Under the pieces are notes generated by a model. The model saw nothing but the letters and a program-made list of their open reading frames with translations. It was not told where the DNA came from and made no database searches. Of a DNA stretch of 64,000 nucleotides, positions 51,049 to 60,641 are shown one piece after another. The first letter of the stretch is position 1. Every line of letters begins with the position of its first letter. The DNA is taken from positions 1 through 64,000 of the forward strand of contig NZ_JAELYA010000013.1 in the NCBI RefSeq assembly GCF_017589465.1, in the 5' to 3' direction. The position numbers were made by a program, and so were the translations under genes. This DNA is from Pseudomonas schmalbachii. Lineage in GTDB: Bacteria > Pseudomonadota > Gammaproteobacteria > Pseudomonadales > Pseudomonadaceae.

Positions 51049-53370
51049 ATGAGCCTGCAACCACACAACCCGCAATACAAACCCTACAGCGGGGCCGCCG
51101 CCGGCTGGGGCGCGCTGAAGAGCGTCACGCGCTTCTGGCTGGACAGCAAGCAGCCGTTCAAGAACCTCCGCGCCCTGCTGAAGACCAACCAGAACGGCGG
51201 CTTCGACTGCCCCGGTTGCGCCTGGGGCGACTCGCCCGAGGACGGCCGCATCAAGTTCTGCGAGAACGGCGCCAAGGCGGTGAACTGGGAGGCCACCAAG
51301 CGCCGGGTGGATGCGGCGTTCTTCGCCCGCCACAGAGTCAGCGCCCTGCGCGGGCAGAGTGACTACTGGCTGGAGTACCAGGGCCGGCTGACCGAGCCGA
51401 TGCGCTATGACGCAGCCACCGATCATTACCTGCCGGTTAGCTGGGACGACGCCTTCGCTCTGATCGCCGAATATCTGAACAAACTGGAAAGCCCCGACCA
51501 GGCCGAGTTCTATACCTCCGGCCGGGCCAGCAACGAGGCGGCGTTCCTCTACCAGCTGTTCGTCCGCGCCTATGGCACCAACAACTTCCCGGACTGCTCG
51601 AACATGTGCCACGAGGCCAGCGGCGTGGCGCTCGGGCAGAGCGTGGGAGTGGGCAAGGGCACTGTCACCTTCGCCGACTTCGAGCACGCCGATGCGATCT
51701 TCGTGTTCGGCCAGAACCCCGGCACCAACCATCCGCGCATGCTCGAACCGCTGCGCGAGGCGGTGAAGCGCGGCGCCCAGGTGGTCTGCTTCAATCCGCT
51801 GAAGGAGCGCGGGCTGGAGCGCCTCCAGCATCCGCAGCACGCGCTGGAGATGCTCACCAACGGCTCGGCGCCGCTGAACACCGCGTTCTTCCGCCCGGCG
51901 CTGGGCGGCGACATGGCCGCCATCCGCGGCATCGCCAAGTTTCTCCTGCACTGGGAGCGCGAAGCCCAGGCGAAAGGCGAGCCGGCGGTGTTCGACCACG
52001 CCTTCATCGCCGAGCATACCGATGGCGTAGACGCCTACCTGGCCGAGCTGGACGCCACGCCATGGGAGCTGGTCGAGCGCCAGTCCGGCCTGCCGCGCCA
52101 CGAGATCGCCCAGGCCGCGCGGATGTACTGCGACGCCGGGCGGGTGATCGTCTGCTGGGGGATGGGCATCACCCAGCACCATCACTCGGTGGCGACCATC
52201 CAGGAAATCGTCAACCTGCAACTGCTGCGCGGCAACGTCGGCCGTCCGGGCGCGGGGCTCAGCCCGGTGCGCGGCCACAGCAACGTGCAGGGCGACCGCA
52301 CCATGGGCATCAACGAGCGGCCGCCGGCGGCGTTCCTCGACGCCATGGAGAAGCGCTTCCGCTTCAAGGTGCCGCGGCATAACGGGCACAACGTGGTCGA
52401 GGCGATCAATGCCATGCTCGATGGCCGGGCGAAAGTGTTCATCGGCCTCGGCGGCAACTTCGCCCAGGCCACGCCGGACAGCGCGCGTACCCACCAGGCG
52501 CTGGGCAACTGCGCGCTGACCGTGCAGATCAGCACCAAGCTCAACCGCAGCCACCTCACTGTCGGCGGCGACGCACTGATCCTGCCGTGCCTCGGCCGCA
52601 CCGACGTCGACCGCCAGGTCGAAGGCAAGCAGGCGGTGACGGTGGAAGACTCGTTCAGCATGATCCATGCCTCTTACGGGCAGTTGGAGCCGCTTTCGCA
52701 GCAGATGCGTTCGGAGCCGGCGATTATCGCCGGCATCGCCAAGGCTACCCTGGGCAATCATCCGGTCGACTGGGACGCGCTGATCGCCGACTACGACCGT
52801 ATCCGCGAGCTGATTGCCGACACCATTCCCGGCTTCGCCGATTTCAACCGGCGCGTGCAGCATCCGGGCGGCTTCTACCTGGGCAACGCCGCCGGTGAAC
52901 GGCGCTGGAACACGGCCGCCGGCAAGGCGCGCTTCATGACTCATCCGCTGAAGGACGACCTGCTGCCGCAGCAGGTGCGCGACAGCGGCCGGCAGCCGGA
53001 CCTGATCCTGCAGACCCTGCGTTCCCACGACCAGTACAACACCACCATCTACGGCCTCGACGACCGCTATCGCGGCGTGCGCGGGCAGCGCGAGGTGGTG
53101 TTCGCCAACGAGGCGGATATCCACCGCCTGGGCCTGCAGCCGGGGCAGAAGGTCGATGTGGTGTCGCTGTGGAGCGACGGCGTGGAGCGCCGGGTCAGCG
53201 GCTTCACCCTGCTGGCCTTCGACATCCCCGCCGGCCAGGCCGCCGCCTATTACCCGGAAACCAACCCGCTGGTGCCGCTGGACAGCCACGGCGTCGGCAG
53301 CCACACACCGACCTCGAAGTTCGTCGCCGTGCGCTTCGAGCCGGCGCGGGAGAACGGGCGGATTCTCTGA
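51049..53370 (+). CDS. FdhF/YdeP family molybdopterin oxidoreductase
   Basis: 773 aa. Mo-bis-MGD enzyme of the YdeP branch. The N-terminal cysteines (FDCPGCAWGD with a later FCENGA) fit the reduced Fe-S site of this group. The catalytic region reads SNMCHEASGVALGQSVGVG, where an active-site Cys in MCHE would ligate Mo; other motifs are GWGITQH-like WGMGITQHHHSVATIQEIVN and GQNPGTNHPRML. E. coli YdeP is tied to acid resistance; the reaction is unproven. It follows fdhD by 15 bp. Confidence 0.9.
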   Translation: MSLQPHNPQYKPYSGAAAGWGALKSVTRFWLDSKQPFKNLRALLKTNQNGGFDCPGCAWGDSPEDGRIKFCENGAKAVNWEATKRRVDAAFFARHRVSALRGQSDYWLEYQGRLTEPMRYDAATDHYLPVSWDDAFALIAEYLNKLESPDQAEFYTSGRASNEAAFLYQLFVRAYGTNNFPDCSNMCHEASGVALGQSVGVGKGTVTFADFEHADAIFVFGQNPGTNHPRMLEPLREAVKRGAQVVCFNPLKERGLERLQHPQHALEMLTNGSAPLNTAFFRPALGGDMAAIRGIAKFLLHWEREAQAKGEPAVFDHAFIAEHTDGVDAYLAELDATPWELVERQSGLPRHEIAQAARMYCDAGRVIVCWGMGITQHHHSVATIQEIVNLQLLRGNVGRPGAGLSPVRGHSNVQGDRTMGINERPPAAFLDAMEKRFRFKVPRHNGHNVVEAINAMLDGRAKVFIGLGGNFAQATPDSARTHQALGNCALTVQISTKLNRSHLTVGGDALILPCLGRTDVDRQVEGKQAVTVEDSFSMIHASYGQLEPLSQQMRSEPAIIAGIAKATLGNHPVDWDALIADYDRIRELIADTIPGFADFNRRVQHPGGFYLGNAAGERRWNTAAGKARFMTHPLKDDLLPQQVRDSGRQPDLILQTLRSHDQYNTTIYGLDDRYRGVRGQREVVFANEADIHRLGLQPGQKVDVVSLWSDGVERRVSGFTLLAFDIPAGQAAAYYPETNPLVPLDSHGVGSHTPTSKFVAVRFEPARENGRIL

Positions 53371-53375
53371 TCCCC

Positions 53376-53409
53376 GTAGGTTGGCGCTGAACGAAGTGAA
53401 GCCCAACAT
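53376..53409. repeat. Half copy of the GTAGGTTGGCGCTGA repeat
   Basis: GTAGGTTGGCGCTGAACG followed by AAGCCCAACAT; the other half of the palindrome is absent. It lies between convergent genes. Confidence 0.65.
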
Positions 53410-53419
53410 TTACCGAGCC

Positions 53420-54619
53420 TCACGGCAGGAAATGCTGCAGCAGGTCGTTGAGGAACAGCTGGCCGCGCTCCGTCGGGCGCAGGCGTTCGGCGTCGTCGGC
53501 CAGCAGGCCTTCGCTGCGCGCCAGGCGGCAGGCGGCTTCGATGCTCTCCAGCGGCAGGCCGGTGCGTTCGCTGTATAGCGCGGTGGGTACGCCGTCGGTC
53601 AGGCGCAGGACGTTCATCATGAACTCGAAGGGCAGGTCGGCCGCTTCCAGCAGGCGTTCGCCGGCCTGGAAGCTTTTCGCCGGGTTCAGGTAGTCCTTCG
53701 GCAGGCGAGTCTTCCAGGTGCGCCAGATGCGGCCGTCCGGGCTGCTCAGCTTGGCGTGGGCGCCGGCGCCGATGCCGAGGAAGTCGCCGAAGCTCCAGTA
53801 GTTCAGGTTGTGCCGGGCGCGGCGGCCGTCGCGGGCGTAGGCGGAGGTTTCGTACTGCACGTAACCGGCCTCTGCCAGGCGCGCCTGGCCGGCTTCCTGG
53901 ATTTCCCACAGTGCGTCGTCTTCCGGCAGCTCCGGCGGCTGGCTCCAGAACACCGTGTTCGGCTCCATGGTCAGTTGGTACCAGGAGATATGCGTCGGGT
54001 TCAGGGCGATGGCCTGTTCGAGGTCGGAGAGGGCGTCGGCGACGCTCTGGTCCGGCAGGCCGTGCATCAGGTCGAGGTTGAAGTTGTCGAAGCCGGCCTG
54101 GCGCGCCATGTCCGCCGCGCGTACCGCCTCGTCGCCGTCGTGGATGCGCCCGAGGGCCTTGAGCTTCTCGGCCTGGAAACTCTGCACGCCGATCGACAGA
54201 CGATTGACGCCACGCCTGCGGTAGTCGGCGAATTTGGCCTGTTCGAAGGTACCGGGGTTGGCTTCCAGGGTGATCTCGATGTCCGGCTCGAAGCCGACTT
54301 CCTGCTCCAGGCCATCGAGGATGCGGCCGATGGCGTCGGCGGAGAACAGGCTGGGGGTGCCGCCGCCGAAGAAGATCGAGGTCAGCTTGCGTCCGTGAAC
54401 GTGCGCCAGGTCGGCGTGCAGGTCGGCGAGCAGCGCGGCGACGTAGTCGTCTTCCGGCAGCTCAGGGCCGGCGGCGTGGGAGTTGAAGTCGCAGTACGGG
54501 CATTTGCGCACGCACCAGGGGATATGGACGTACGCGGAGAGGGGCGGCAGGCGGAACGCGGAAGCCGGAGACTCGGCGCCGCTCCCGGCTTCGAGCCTCG
54601 AGCTTCCTGGGGTGTTCAT
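53420..54619 (-). CDS. hemW: Heme chaperone HemW (radical SAM)
   Basis: 399 aa from ATG 54619, which overlaps the rdgB stop by 4 bp. Radical-SAM motif [19 protein letters not shown], the SAM-binding EANPGT and the C-terminal HemN-like domain. HemW binds heme and is thought to insert it into respiratory enzymes; it lacks coproporphyrinogen dehydrogenase activity. Odd point: the first ~25 residues ([20 protein letters not shown]) are low-complexity and look like translated repeat DNA (CTTCGAGCCTCGAGC), extending the usual N-terminus. Confidence 0.95.
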   Translation of the reverse strand: MNTPGSSRLEAGSGAESPASAFRLPPLSAYVHIPWCVRKCPYCDFNSHAAGPELPEDDYVAALLADLHADLAHVHGRKLTSIFFGGGTPSLFSADAIGRILDGLEQEVGFEPDIEITLEANPGTFEQAKFADYRRRGVNRLSIGVQSFQAEKLKALGRIHDGDEAVRAADMARQAGFDNFNLDLMHGLPDQSVADALSDLEQAIALNPTHISWYQLTMEPNTVFWSQPPELPEDDALWEIQEAGQARLAEAGYVQYETSAYARDGRRARHNLNYWSFGDFLGIGAGAHAKLSSPDGRIWRTWKTRLPKDYLNPAKSFQAGERLLEAADLPFEFMMNVLRLTDGVPTALYSERTGLPLESIEAACRLARSEGLLADDAERLRPTERGQLFLNDLLQHFLP

Positions 54620-55209
54620 AAGCCCAGCCGTTGCTTCAGCAGTGCCATCGCGCGGGCGCGGTGGCTGATGCGGTTCTTGTCTTCCGCGGCGAGTTCGGCG
54701 CTGGAGCATTCGCGCTCCGGCACCCAGAACAGCGGGTCGTAGCCGAAGCCGTTGGCGCCGCGCGCTTCATGGAGGATGCTGCCTTCCCAGATGCCTTCGC
54801 AGAGGATCGGCAGTGGGTCGTCGGCATGGCGGACCAGGGCCAGCACGCTGACGAACTGTGCGCCGCGCTCGGCGTCCGGCACGTTCTTCAGCACGTCCAG
54901 CAGCTTGGCGTTGTTCGCCGCGTCGCCCTTGCCGTCGGCGTAGCGTGCGGAATAGATGCCCGGCGCGCCGCCTAGATGGTCCACGGCGAGGCCGGAGTCA
55001 TCCGCCAGCGCCGGCAGGCCGGACACCCGCGCGGCGTTGCGCGCCTTGAGGATGGCGTTCTCGACGAAGGACAGGCCGGTCTCTTCCGGTTCCACGTCGC
55101 TGAATTCGCCGATGGAGCGCACGCGCACATGCTCGCCGAGCATGGCCTGCAGTTCCTTGAGTTTGCCGGCGTTGTGACTGGCCAGCACCAGTTGTTCGAG
55201 CTTGATCAT
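54616..55209 (-). CDS. rdgB: dITP/XTP pyrophosphatase (RdgB/HAM1)
   Basis: 197 aa. HAM1 motifs: [36 protein letters not shown], and [12 protein letters not shown] with SHRARA near the end. It cleans non-canonical purine nucleotides from the pool. It overlaps hemW (4 bp) and the DUF4426 gene (4 bp), in the metX-metW-DUF4426-rdgB-hemW unit. Confidence 0.97.
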   Translation of the reverse strand: MIKLEQLVLASHNAGKLKELQAMLGEHVRVRSIGEFSDVEPEETGLSFVENAILKARNAARVSGLPALADDSGLAVDHLGGAPGIYSARYADGKGDAANNAKLLDVLKNVPDAERGAQFVSVLALVRHADDPLPILCEGIWEGSILHEARGANGFGYDPLFWVPERECSSAELAAEDKNRISHRARAMALLKQRLGL

Positions 55210-55628
55210 TCGTCCGGGAAAATTTCCTGCATGAACTGGAAGCTTTGCGGCGCTTCCTTGCCGGCCTGGACCTGGATGTTGAAGGTCAGGGTTTCGCGTT
55301 GCGTGATGGGGAACTGCGCAAGGTAATAGACCGCGCCTTCCTCGGCCACGCGCTTGAAGTTCAGCGTGGTCTCCTGGCCGAGCAGGTTCTTGGCGGAGCC
55401 GGATACGGTGGCGTCTATCGGCTTGCCGGCGGCGTCCTGCGGCACGATGTTGACCACGCCCTGGGTCTTGCTGCGCACCAGGCCGACCGCGGCGGCCACG
55501 TTGGGCTGCAGGAAGCTGGAGTTGAGCACCATGTAGTGGACCTGGATGTCACCCAGGCGCTTCACCTGTTCGGCGAAGGCCGGTGCGGCGAGGAAGAGGC
55601 AGAGCAAAAGGGCAGTCAGGCGGCGCAT
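55206..55628 (-). CDS. DUF4426 family exported protein
   Basis: 140 aa with a signal peptide ([19 protein letters not shown]). The rest matches DUF4426 ([40 protein letters not shown]). Periplasmic, function unknown. It sits between metW and rdgB, conserved in pseudomonads. Confidence 0.9.
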   Translation of the reverse strand: MRRLTALLLCLFLAAPAFAEQVKRLGDIQVHYMVLNSSFLQPNVAAAVGLVRSKTQGVVNIVPQDAAGKPIDATVSGSAKNLLGQETTLNFKRVAEEGAVYYLAQFPITQRETLTFNIQVQAGKEAPQSFQFMQEIFPDE

Positions 55629-55660
55629 TGTGGTTCTCCTGGGCGCGGTGGCGTGGCGGG

Positions 55661-56281
55661 TCAGACGGCGAAGCGATGGTCCTGCACGCCGGGGCCGCTG
55701 ATCCGGTAAATGCCGATCTCTCCCAACAGATTAGGCCAAACTCGGCATTGCCAGCGGTGCCGGTGCTCGCGGTCCACCGCCATGTGGTCGAGCACGCGCA
55801 GCCGCTTCTCGCGGCACAGCGCCTCGAAGTCCTTGAAGGTGCAGAAGTGGATGTTCGGCGTGTTGTACCAGGTGTACGGCAGGAACTCGGAAACCGGCAT
55901 CCGGCCGTTGCGCAGCAGGTCCCAGCGGCAGCGCCAGTGGCCGAAGTTGGGGAAGGTGATGATGCAGGTGCGGCCGACCCGCAGCATCTCTTCGAGAATC
56001 CGGTCCGGGTAGTGCACGGCCTGCAGCGCCTGGGTCATCACCACCACGTCGAAGCTGTCGCTGGCGAAGTTGCCGAGGCCCTTGTCGAGGTCCTGCTCGA
56101 TGACGTTCACACCATTTTCGATGCATTTGGTGATGTTTTCCGCATCGATCTCCAGCCCGTAGCCGCTGACCTGCTTGTGGTCGCGCAGCCAGGCGAGCAG
56201 TTCGCCGTCGCCGCAGCCGAGGTCGAGTACCCGGCTGCCGGCGGGAATCCAGTCTTTGATCATGTCCAGATCGGCGCGCAT
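55661..56281 (-). CDS. metW: Methionine biosynthesis protein MetW
   Basis: 206 aa SAM-dependent methyltransferase fold (GSRVLDLGCGDGELLAWLRD, VVMTQALQAVHYPDRIL). MetW pairs with MetX; in bacteria lacking MetA it is needed for full homoserine succinyl/acetyltransferase activity. It starts 8 bp after metX. Confidence 0.95.
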   Translation of the reverse strand: MRADLDMIKDWIPAGSRVLDLGCGDGELLAWLRDHKQVSGYGLEIDAENITKCIENGVNVIEQDLDKGLGNFASDSFDVVVMTQALQAVHYPDRILEEMLRVGRTCIITFPNFGHWRCRWDLLRNGRMPVSEFLPYTWYNTPNIHFCTFKDFEALCREKRLRVLDHMAVDREHRHRWQCRVWPNLLGEIGIYRISGPGVQDHRFAV

Positions 56282-56289
56282 GGTGGTCC

Positions 56290-57429
56290 TTATACGCTGA
56301 TGCGCTTCATGTAAGCGCTGAATGCTTGCAGGTAGCGGGGTATCGGAATGAGGAAGGCGTCGTGGCCCTGCGGCGCGTCGATGTCCAGGTAGGTGACGTT
56401 CTTCTTCGCCGCCAGCAGGGCGTCGACCATCTCCCGCGAGCGGGCCGGGGAGAAGCGCCAGTCGGTGGTGAAGGACATCAGGCAGAAGTCCGCCTTGACG
56501 TGCTCCAGGGTCTTGGCCAGGTCGCCGCCGTGGGCCGCCGCCGGGTCGAAGTAGTCCAGCGCCTTGGTCATCAGCAGGTAGGTGTTGGCGTCGAAGCGGG
56601 TGGAGAACTCCTCGCCCTGGTAGCGCAGGTAGCTCTCGACCTGGAATTCCACGCTGCTCAGGTCGTAGTTGAGCTTGTCGGCCTTCATCACGCGGCCGAA
56701 TTTCTCGCCCATGGCGTCATCCGACAGGTAGGTGATGTGGCCGACCATGCGCGCGAGGATCAGGCCGCGCCTGGGGATCACGCCCTTTTCCTGGAAGTGT
56801 CCGCCATGGAACTCCGGGTCGGAGAGGATCGCCTGCCGGGCCACCTCGTTGAAGGCGATGTTCTGCGCCGACAGCTTCGGCGCGCTGGCGATGTTCAGGC
56901 AGTGGCGCACGCGCTCCGGGTAGCTGATGGTCCATTGCAGCGCCTGCATGCCGCCGAGGCTGCCGCCGACCACCGCGGCCCATTGCTGGATGCCCAGGCG
57001 GTCGGCCAGGCGCGCCTGGCTGTGGACCCAGTCTTCCACCGTGATCACCGGGAAATCGGCACCGTAGACCTTGCCGGTGGCCGGATTGCGGCTGCCGGGG
57101 CCGGTGGAGCCGTTGCAGCCGCCAAGGTTGTTCAGCGCGACGACGAAGAACTTGCGGGTGTCGATGGGTTTTCCCGGACCGATGCAGCTGTCCCACCAGC
57201 CCGGCTTGCGCTCTTCCGTGCTGTGGTAGCCGGCGGCGTGGTGGTGGCCGGAGAGGGCATGGCAGATCAGCACGGCGTTGCTGCGCGCCGCGTTGAGTTC
57301 GCCGTAGGTCTCGATCACCAGCTGGTATTCGGGAAGCGTCTTGCCGCAGGCGAGGGCCAGCGGTTCGCTGAAGTGCAAGGTCTGGGGGGAGACCAGACCG
57401 ACGGAATCTTCGGGGAAGACTGTAGGCAT
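56290..57429 (-). CDS. metX: Homoserine O-acyltransferase MetX (succinyl- or acetyl-)
   Basis: 379 aa alpha/beta hydrolase fold. Nucleophile elbow [12 protein letters not shown], oxyanion region [13 protein letters not shown], and the Asp and His near the C-terminus (FTTDWRFSP and PQGHDAFL). It activates homoserine for methionine synthesis; in Pseudomonas the paired MetX-MetW enzyme is generally the succinyl type. First gene of the five-gene minus-strand unit. No SAM riboswitch is seen upstream. Confidence 0.96.
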   Translation of the reverse strand: MPTVFPEDSVGLVSPQTLHFSEPLALACGKTLPEYQLVIETYGELNAARSNAVLICHALSGHHHAAGYHSTEERKPGWWDSCIGPGKPIDTRKFFVVALNNLGGCNGSTGPGSRNPATGKVYGADFPVITVEDWVHSQARLADRLGIQQWAAVVGGSLGGMQALQWTISYPERVRHCLNIASAPKLSAQNIAFNEVARQAILSDPEFHGGHFQEKGVIPRRGLILARMVGHITYLSDDAMGEKFGRVMKADKLNYDLSSVEFQVESYLRYQGEEFSTRFDANTYLLMTKALDYFDPAAAHGGDLAKTLEHVKADFCLMSFTTDWRFSPARSREMVDALLAAKKNVTYLDIDAPQGHDAFLIPIPRYLQAFSAYMKRISV

Positions 57430-57515
57430 CGACCCAGCTCTGGAATTTAAGGAGGCGCCAGTCTAAAGAGCACCGCCACCTGCGGCAAGCGCCCGGCGCG
57501 CCTGTTGCGGGGGCT

Positions 57516-59483
57516 TCAGGCCCGTTGCGAGCCGTGCAGGGCGACCACCTTGGCCTGCCGCTTGAGCGGCGGCGGGCGGCGCAGCTGGCGCAGGATGTCC
57601 GCGGCTTCCTCCAGCTGCTTCTCCAGTTCGTCCCGGTAGCGGTCGAGCTGCAGGGAGCGCTGGCGGGCCTGCTGGGTTTCCTGGGCCAGGGATTTCAGAC
57701 GCAGCATGTGGGTTTCCAGCATCTGCTTGTGTTCCAGGCTGTACTGCATCAGCGGGATCAGCGCGTCGGCGGACCAGTGGTCGATGTCGTTGCGCAGGTT
57801 CTGGTACAGGCCGACCACTTCCTGGGCCAGGGTGGAGATGAAACGCCGGGTCAGCAGGCGCTGCTCGGTGAGCAGGGTCTTCAGCTCCATGCGGAAGATG
57901 TCGGCCTTCTCCTTCAGGCTGGCCAGCTCGCGCAGGTAGGGCTCGACCTTGAAGCGTGGGGCGTTCAGGGTGTTCAGCGGATTTTCCTGGTTATGCCGCG
58001 CGTAGATCGCCTCGACCATGCGGTTGGCCAGGTCGGCTTCGTGGCGCAGGTTGGTCAGGTCGCTTTCCACGGTGCGGAAGAAGTGCGAAATGGCCTGGCT
58101 CATGCCGACGGTGGTCCAGCTGCCGCTGAGTTTCTCCCGCACCTGGGACAGGTGCAGTTCCAGGCGCTCGGGTTTGACCGCCTCGCGCAGCAGTTCGCCC
58201 TGGTGGCGCAGCAGTTTCTGGTTGGTCTTCAGGCCGAGCAGGCGCTTGTGGTGGGTGCCGTGGTCGTCGCGGGTCTTGGAGGTCAGGTCGAACAGGGTCT
58301 GGCCGTTGTCCTGCTGCTGGCTTTCCAGCTGGGCCTGCTGCTCGCGGACTTTTTCCAGGCGCACGCGCAGGCTGTTGTGGCTGTTGCTCACCAGGCTGAG
58401 GAGGTGGTCGAGCACGGCGTCCTGCAGCAGCTTTTCCTTCTGCGCGACGATGCGTTCGCAGAGCAGGTCCTCCAGCCTGCCCAACTGGCTGCGTTCGAGA
58501 AGTTCACGGTCGCCGCGAATCTTCGCCAGCAGCGCCTGTTTGGCCGACAGCGGCAGCACTTCGTCGTTGGACAGGCCGAGCTGGCGGGCGACGGTGTCCT
58601 GCACGCGCTCGATCTCCAGCTGGACGAAGTAGTCGCCGGCGAGGTCGTCCCACAGCACGTCGATCTTGTTCAGCACCGCGTAGAGGCTGGCCTGGCCGTC
58701 ATCGCCCAGGCGCCGCACGTGGTTCTGCCACATCGCCATGTCGGAGGCGGTGACGCCGGTGTCGGCGGACAGCAGGAAGAGGATCGACTGGGCGTTGGGC
58801 AGCATCGACAGGGTCAGTTCCGGCTCGCTGCCCAGCGCATTCAGGCCGGGGGTGTCGAGGATGCGCAGGCCCTGGCGCAGCAGCGGGTGGTCGAAGTTGA
58901 CCAGCGCGTGCCGCCAGGCCGGCACCTGCACCATGTCCGGCTTGCCGGCGCTTTCCAGCTGGTCCGGGAGGAAGCCGAGCTGGATCGCCTGCTCGACCGG
59001 CAGGACCTTGGTCGCCGCCACCTGGCTGAACGCCAGCGCCATGTTGGCCGGGTCGGAGGCGTCGAGGGGGATGTTCACCCAGTGCCCGGGCGAGCGCTTG
59101 AACTGCGCGATGCTGGCGTCGGACATGCGCGTCTCGATCGGCAGCAGGCGGATGTAGGGGTGGCCGGAGGCGGGGTCGTAGAACAGCTCGGTGGGGCACA
59201 TGGTGGTGCGCCCGGCCTGGGAAGGCAGCATGCGCTGGCCGTAGGCGGAGAAGAACAGGCTGTTGATCAGTTCGGACTTGCCGCGGGAATACTCGCCGAC
59301 GAAGGCCAGGGTGATGTGATCGAGGCGCAGCAGGCGCAGGGAGCGTTCGAGTCGGCTGTCGATGTTGGGCGTGTTCAGCCGGCAGCGTTCGAGCCAGTCA
59401 CGATAACGGGAGATTTCCCGGACCAAATCCCGCTTCCAGCTGACGTATGCGTCGATCTGCTGACTGAGTTGTTCCATGCCCAT
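57516..59483 (-). CDS. Dynamin-family GTPase
   Basis: 655 aa. GTPase motifs: P-loop GEYSRGKSELINSL (near residues 60-75), G3 DTPGLNALGS and G4 NKIDVLWD. Long helical/coiled-coil regions follow (about residues 350-430 and 560-640), as in bacterial dynamin-like proteins. No transmembrane span is obvious. Such proteins bind and reshape membranes. It stands alone between metX and the yggU-proC cluster. Confidence 0.88.
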   Translation of the reverse strand: MGMEQLSQQIDAYVSWKRDLVREISRYRDWLERCRLNTPNIDSRLERSLRLLRLDHITLAFVGEYSRGKSELINSLFFSAYGQRMLPSQAGRTTMCPTELFYDPASGHPYIRLLPIETRMSDASIAQFKRSPGHWVNIPLDASDPANMALAFSQVAATKVLPVEQAIQLGFLPDQLESAGKPDMVQVPAWRHALVNFDHPLLRQGLRILDTPGLNALGSEPELTLSMLPNAQSILFLLSADTGVTASDMAMWQNHVRRLGDDGQASLYAVLNKIDVLWDDLAGDYFVQLEIERVQDTVARQLGLSNDEVLPLSAKQALLAKIRGDRELLERSQLGRLEDLLCERIVAQKEKLLQDAVLDHLLSLVSNSHNSLRVRLEKVREQQAQLESQQQDNGQTLFDLTSKTRDDHGTHHKRLLGLKTNQKLLRHQGELLREAVKPERLELHLSQVREKLSGSWTTVGMSQAISHFFRTVESDLTNLRHEADLANRMVEAIYARHNQENPLNTLNAPRFKVEPYLRELASLKEKADIFRMELKTLLTEQRLLTRRFISTLAQEVVGLYQNLRNDIDHWSADALIPLMQYSLEHKQMLETHMLRLKSLAQETQQARQRSLQLDRYRDELEKQLEEAADILRQLRRPPPLKRQAKVVALHGSQRA

Positions 59484-59608
59484 CCAGGCCGTCCTTTGGT
59501 TCGCGCATCCACTGCAGTGAAAGAGGGGGAGGATGCCAAGGAGTATGGGTGGGCTGGCGGTACTGTCAATTCTCCGGCGGAATTGCTGGAGCCTGTGGTC
59601 GGTGAGCG

Positions 59609-59899
59609 CTACCGAACGGTAATTCCAAGCTCTTCTGGAAGTCGGGTGGGGCGGGGGATGCGTACGCGCTTCTGTCGGTTCAGTTCGCCGCTGATCAGTT
59701 GCACGGCGCTCTTCGGTACCCCGAAGGCCTTGGCGAGGAAGGCCATGAGGTGCGCGTTGGCCTTGCCCTCCACCGGCGGGGCGGTGAGGCGGATCTTCAG
59801 GCGCTCGCCATGCAGCCCGGCGAACTCGTCACGGCTCGCCTTGGGCTGCAGGTGGCAATCGAGGATCAGGTCCTCGCCGTCCCAGCGGTAGAAGCTCAT
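59609..59899 (-). CDS. yggU: DUF167 family protein (YggU)
   Basis: 96 aa. Family motifs LDCHLQPKASRDEFAG, RLKIRLTAPPVEGKANAHL and GVPKSAVQLISG. Function unknown. It usually follows yggT directly; here a ~108-bp MITE-like repeat lies between them. Confidence 0.93.
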   Translation of the reverse strand: MSFYRWDGEDLILDCHLQPKASRDEFAGLHGERLKIRLTAPPVEGKANAHLMAFLAKAFGVPKSAVQLISGELNRQKRVRIPRPTRLPEELGITVR

Positions 59900-59917
59900 A
59901 AAAAGACCTTTGGAGCT

Positions 59918-60025
59918 GGCGAGCTAGAGCGAGACAAGGCGAAAGCAGCCGAGGATGCGGAGTTTACGAGCTGTAAATGAGCAATCCGAGGCTGCTTTCA
60001 ACGCAGTATCGCCGACGCGCAGCAG
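59918..60025. repeat. MITE-like element, copy B
   Basis: Closely similar in reverse orientation to 38267-38374: GAGCTAGAGC(G/C)(A)GACAAGGC start, TTTACGAG...GTAAATGAGCA centre, CGCCGACGCGCAGCAG end. The terminal inverted repeats seen in copy A are not preserved here. It lies inside the yggT-yggU operon, between the two genes. Confidence 0.85.
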
Positions 60026-60034
60026 CTCCCTTCC

Positions 60035-60628
60035 TTACATGAACGGGCTGAGGATCTGGGGCATCCCGGTCATCGCGGCGAGATTACCGATCACCAGCAT
60101 GTCCACCAGTTTGATCGCAATAAAGGCGAAGATCGGCGAAATATCCAGGCCGCCGAGGTTCGGCAGCAGCTTGCGGAACGGCATCAGCAGCGGTTCGCAG
60201 ATCTGGTTCACCAGTTGCGCGCCGGGGTTGTAGCTGCCGGGGGCGACCCAGGAGAGGATCACGCTGACGATCAGGGCGAAGAAGAACACCTTGAGGAACA
60301 GCGAGGTCACGGCGATCACCGACCACACCAATAGTTGCAGGATGTAACCGCCGACGCCGTAGCCCATCAGGGTGAGGGTGACGATCATCAGCACCAGCTG
60401 CACCAGGATGGCCAGCACCAGCGACGCCAGGTCGATGCCGCCGAAGCCGGGGATGATCTTGCGCAGCGGGTTCAGCAGCGGCTTGGTGGCGCGCACGATG
60501 AACTGGCTGAGCGGGTTGTAGAAGTCGGCGCGGACCAGTTGCAGGATGAAACGCAGCAGGACGATCAGCAGGTAGAGGCTGCCCAGGGTCTGGATGACGT
60601 AGATGGCAGCGGTGGAAAGGCCGGTCAT
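60035..60628 (-). CDS. yggT: YggT family membrane protein
   Basis: 197 aa, two tandem YggT repeats with about four to six membrane helices (for example YLLIVLLRFILQLVRADFYN and a second LSWVAPGSYNPGAQLVNQI). ATG 60628 has AAGGGGAA upstream. The repeats share the NP(L/G)xQ(F/L) pattern. Thought to act in osmotic tolerance or cell shape in some bacteria. It follows proC in the yggS-proC-yggT cluster. Confidence 0.93.
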   Translation of the reverse strand: MTGLSTAAIYVIQTLGSLYLLIVLLRFILQLVRADFYNPLSQFIVRATKPLLNPLRKIIPGFGGIDLASLVLAILVQLVLMIVTLTLMGYGVGGYILQLLVWSVIAVTSLFLKVFFFALIVSVILSWVAPGSYNPGAQLVNQICEPLLMPFRKLLPNLGGLDISPIFAFIAIKLVDMLVIGNLAAMTGMPQILSPFM

Positions 60629-60641
60629 TAAATTCCCCTTT

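Noticed and set aside
57430..57515. A SAM riboswitch upstream of metX
   Set aside because: The region is too short and shows none of the expected conserved helices.
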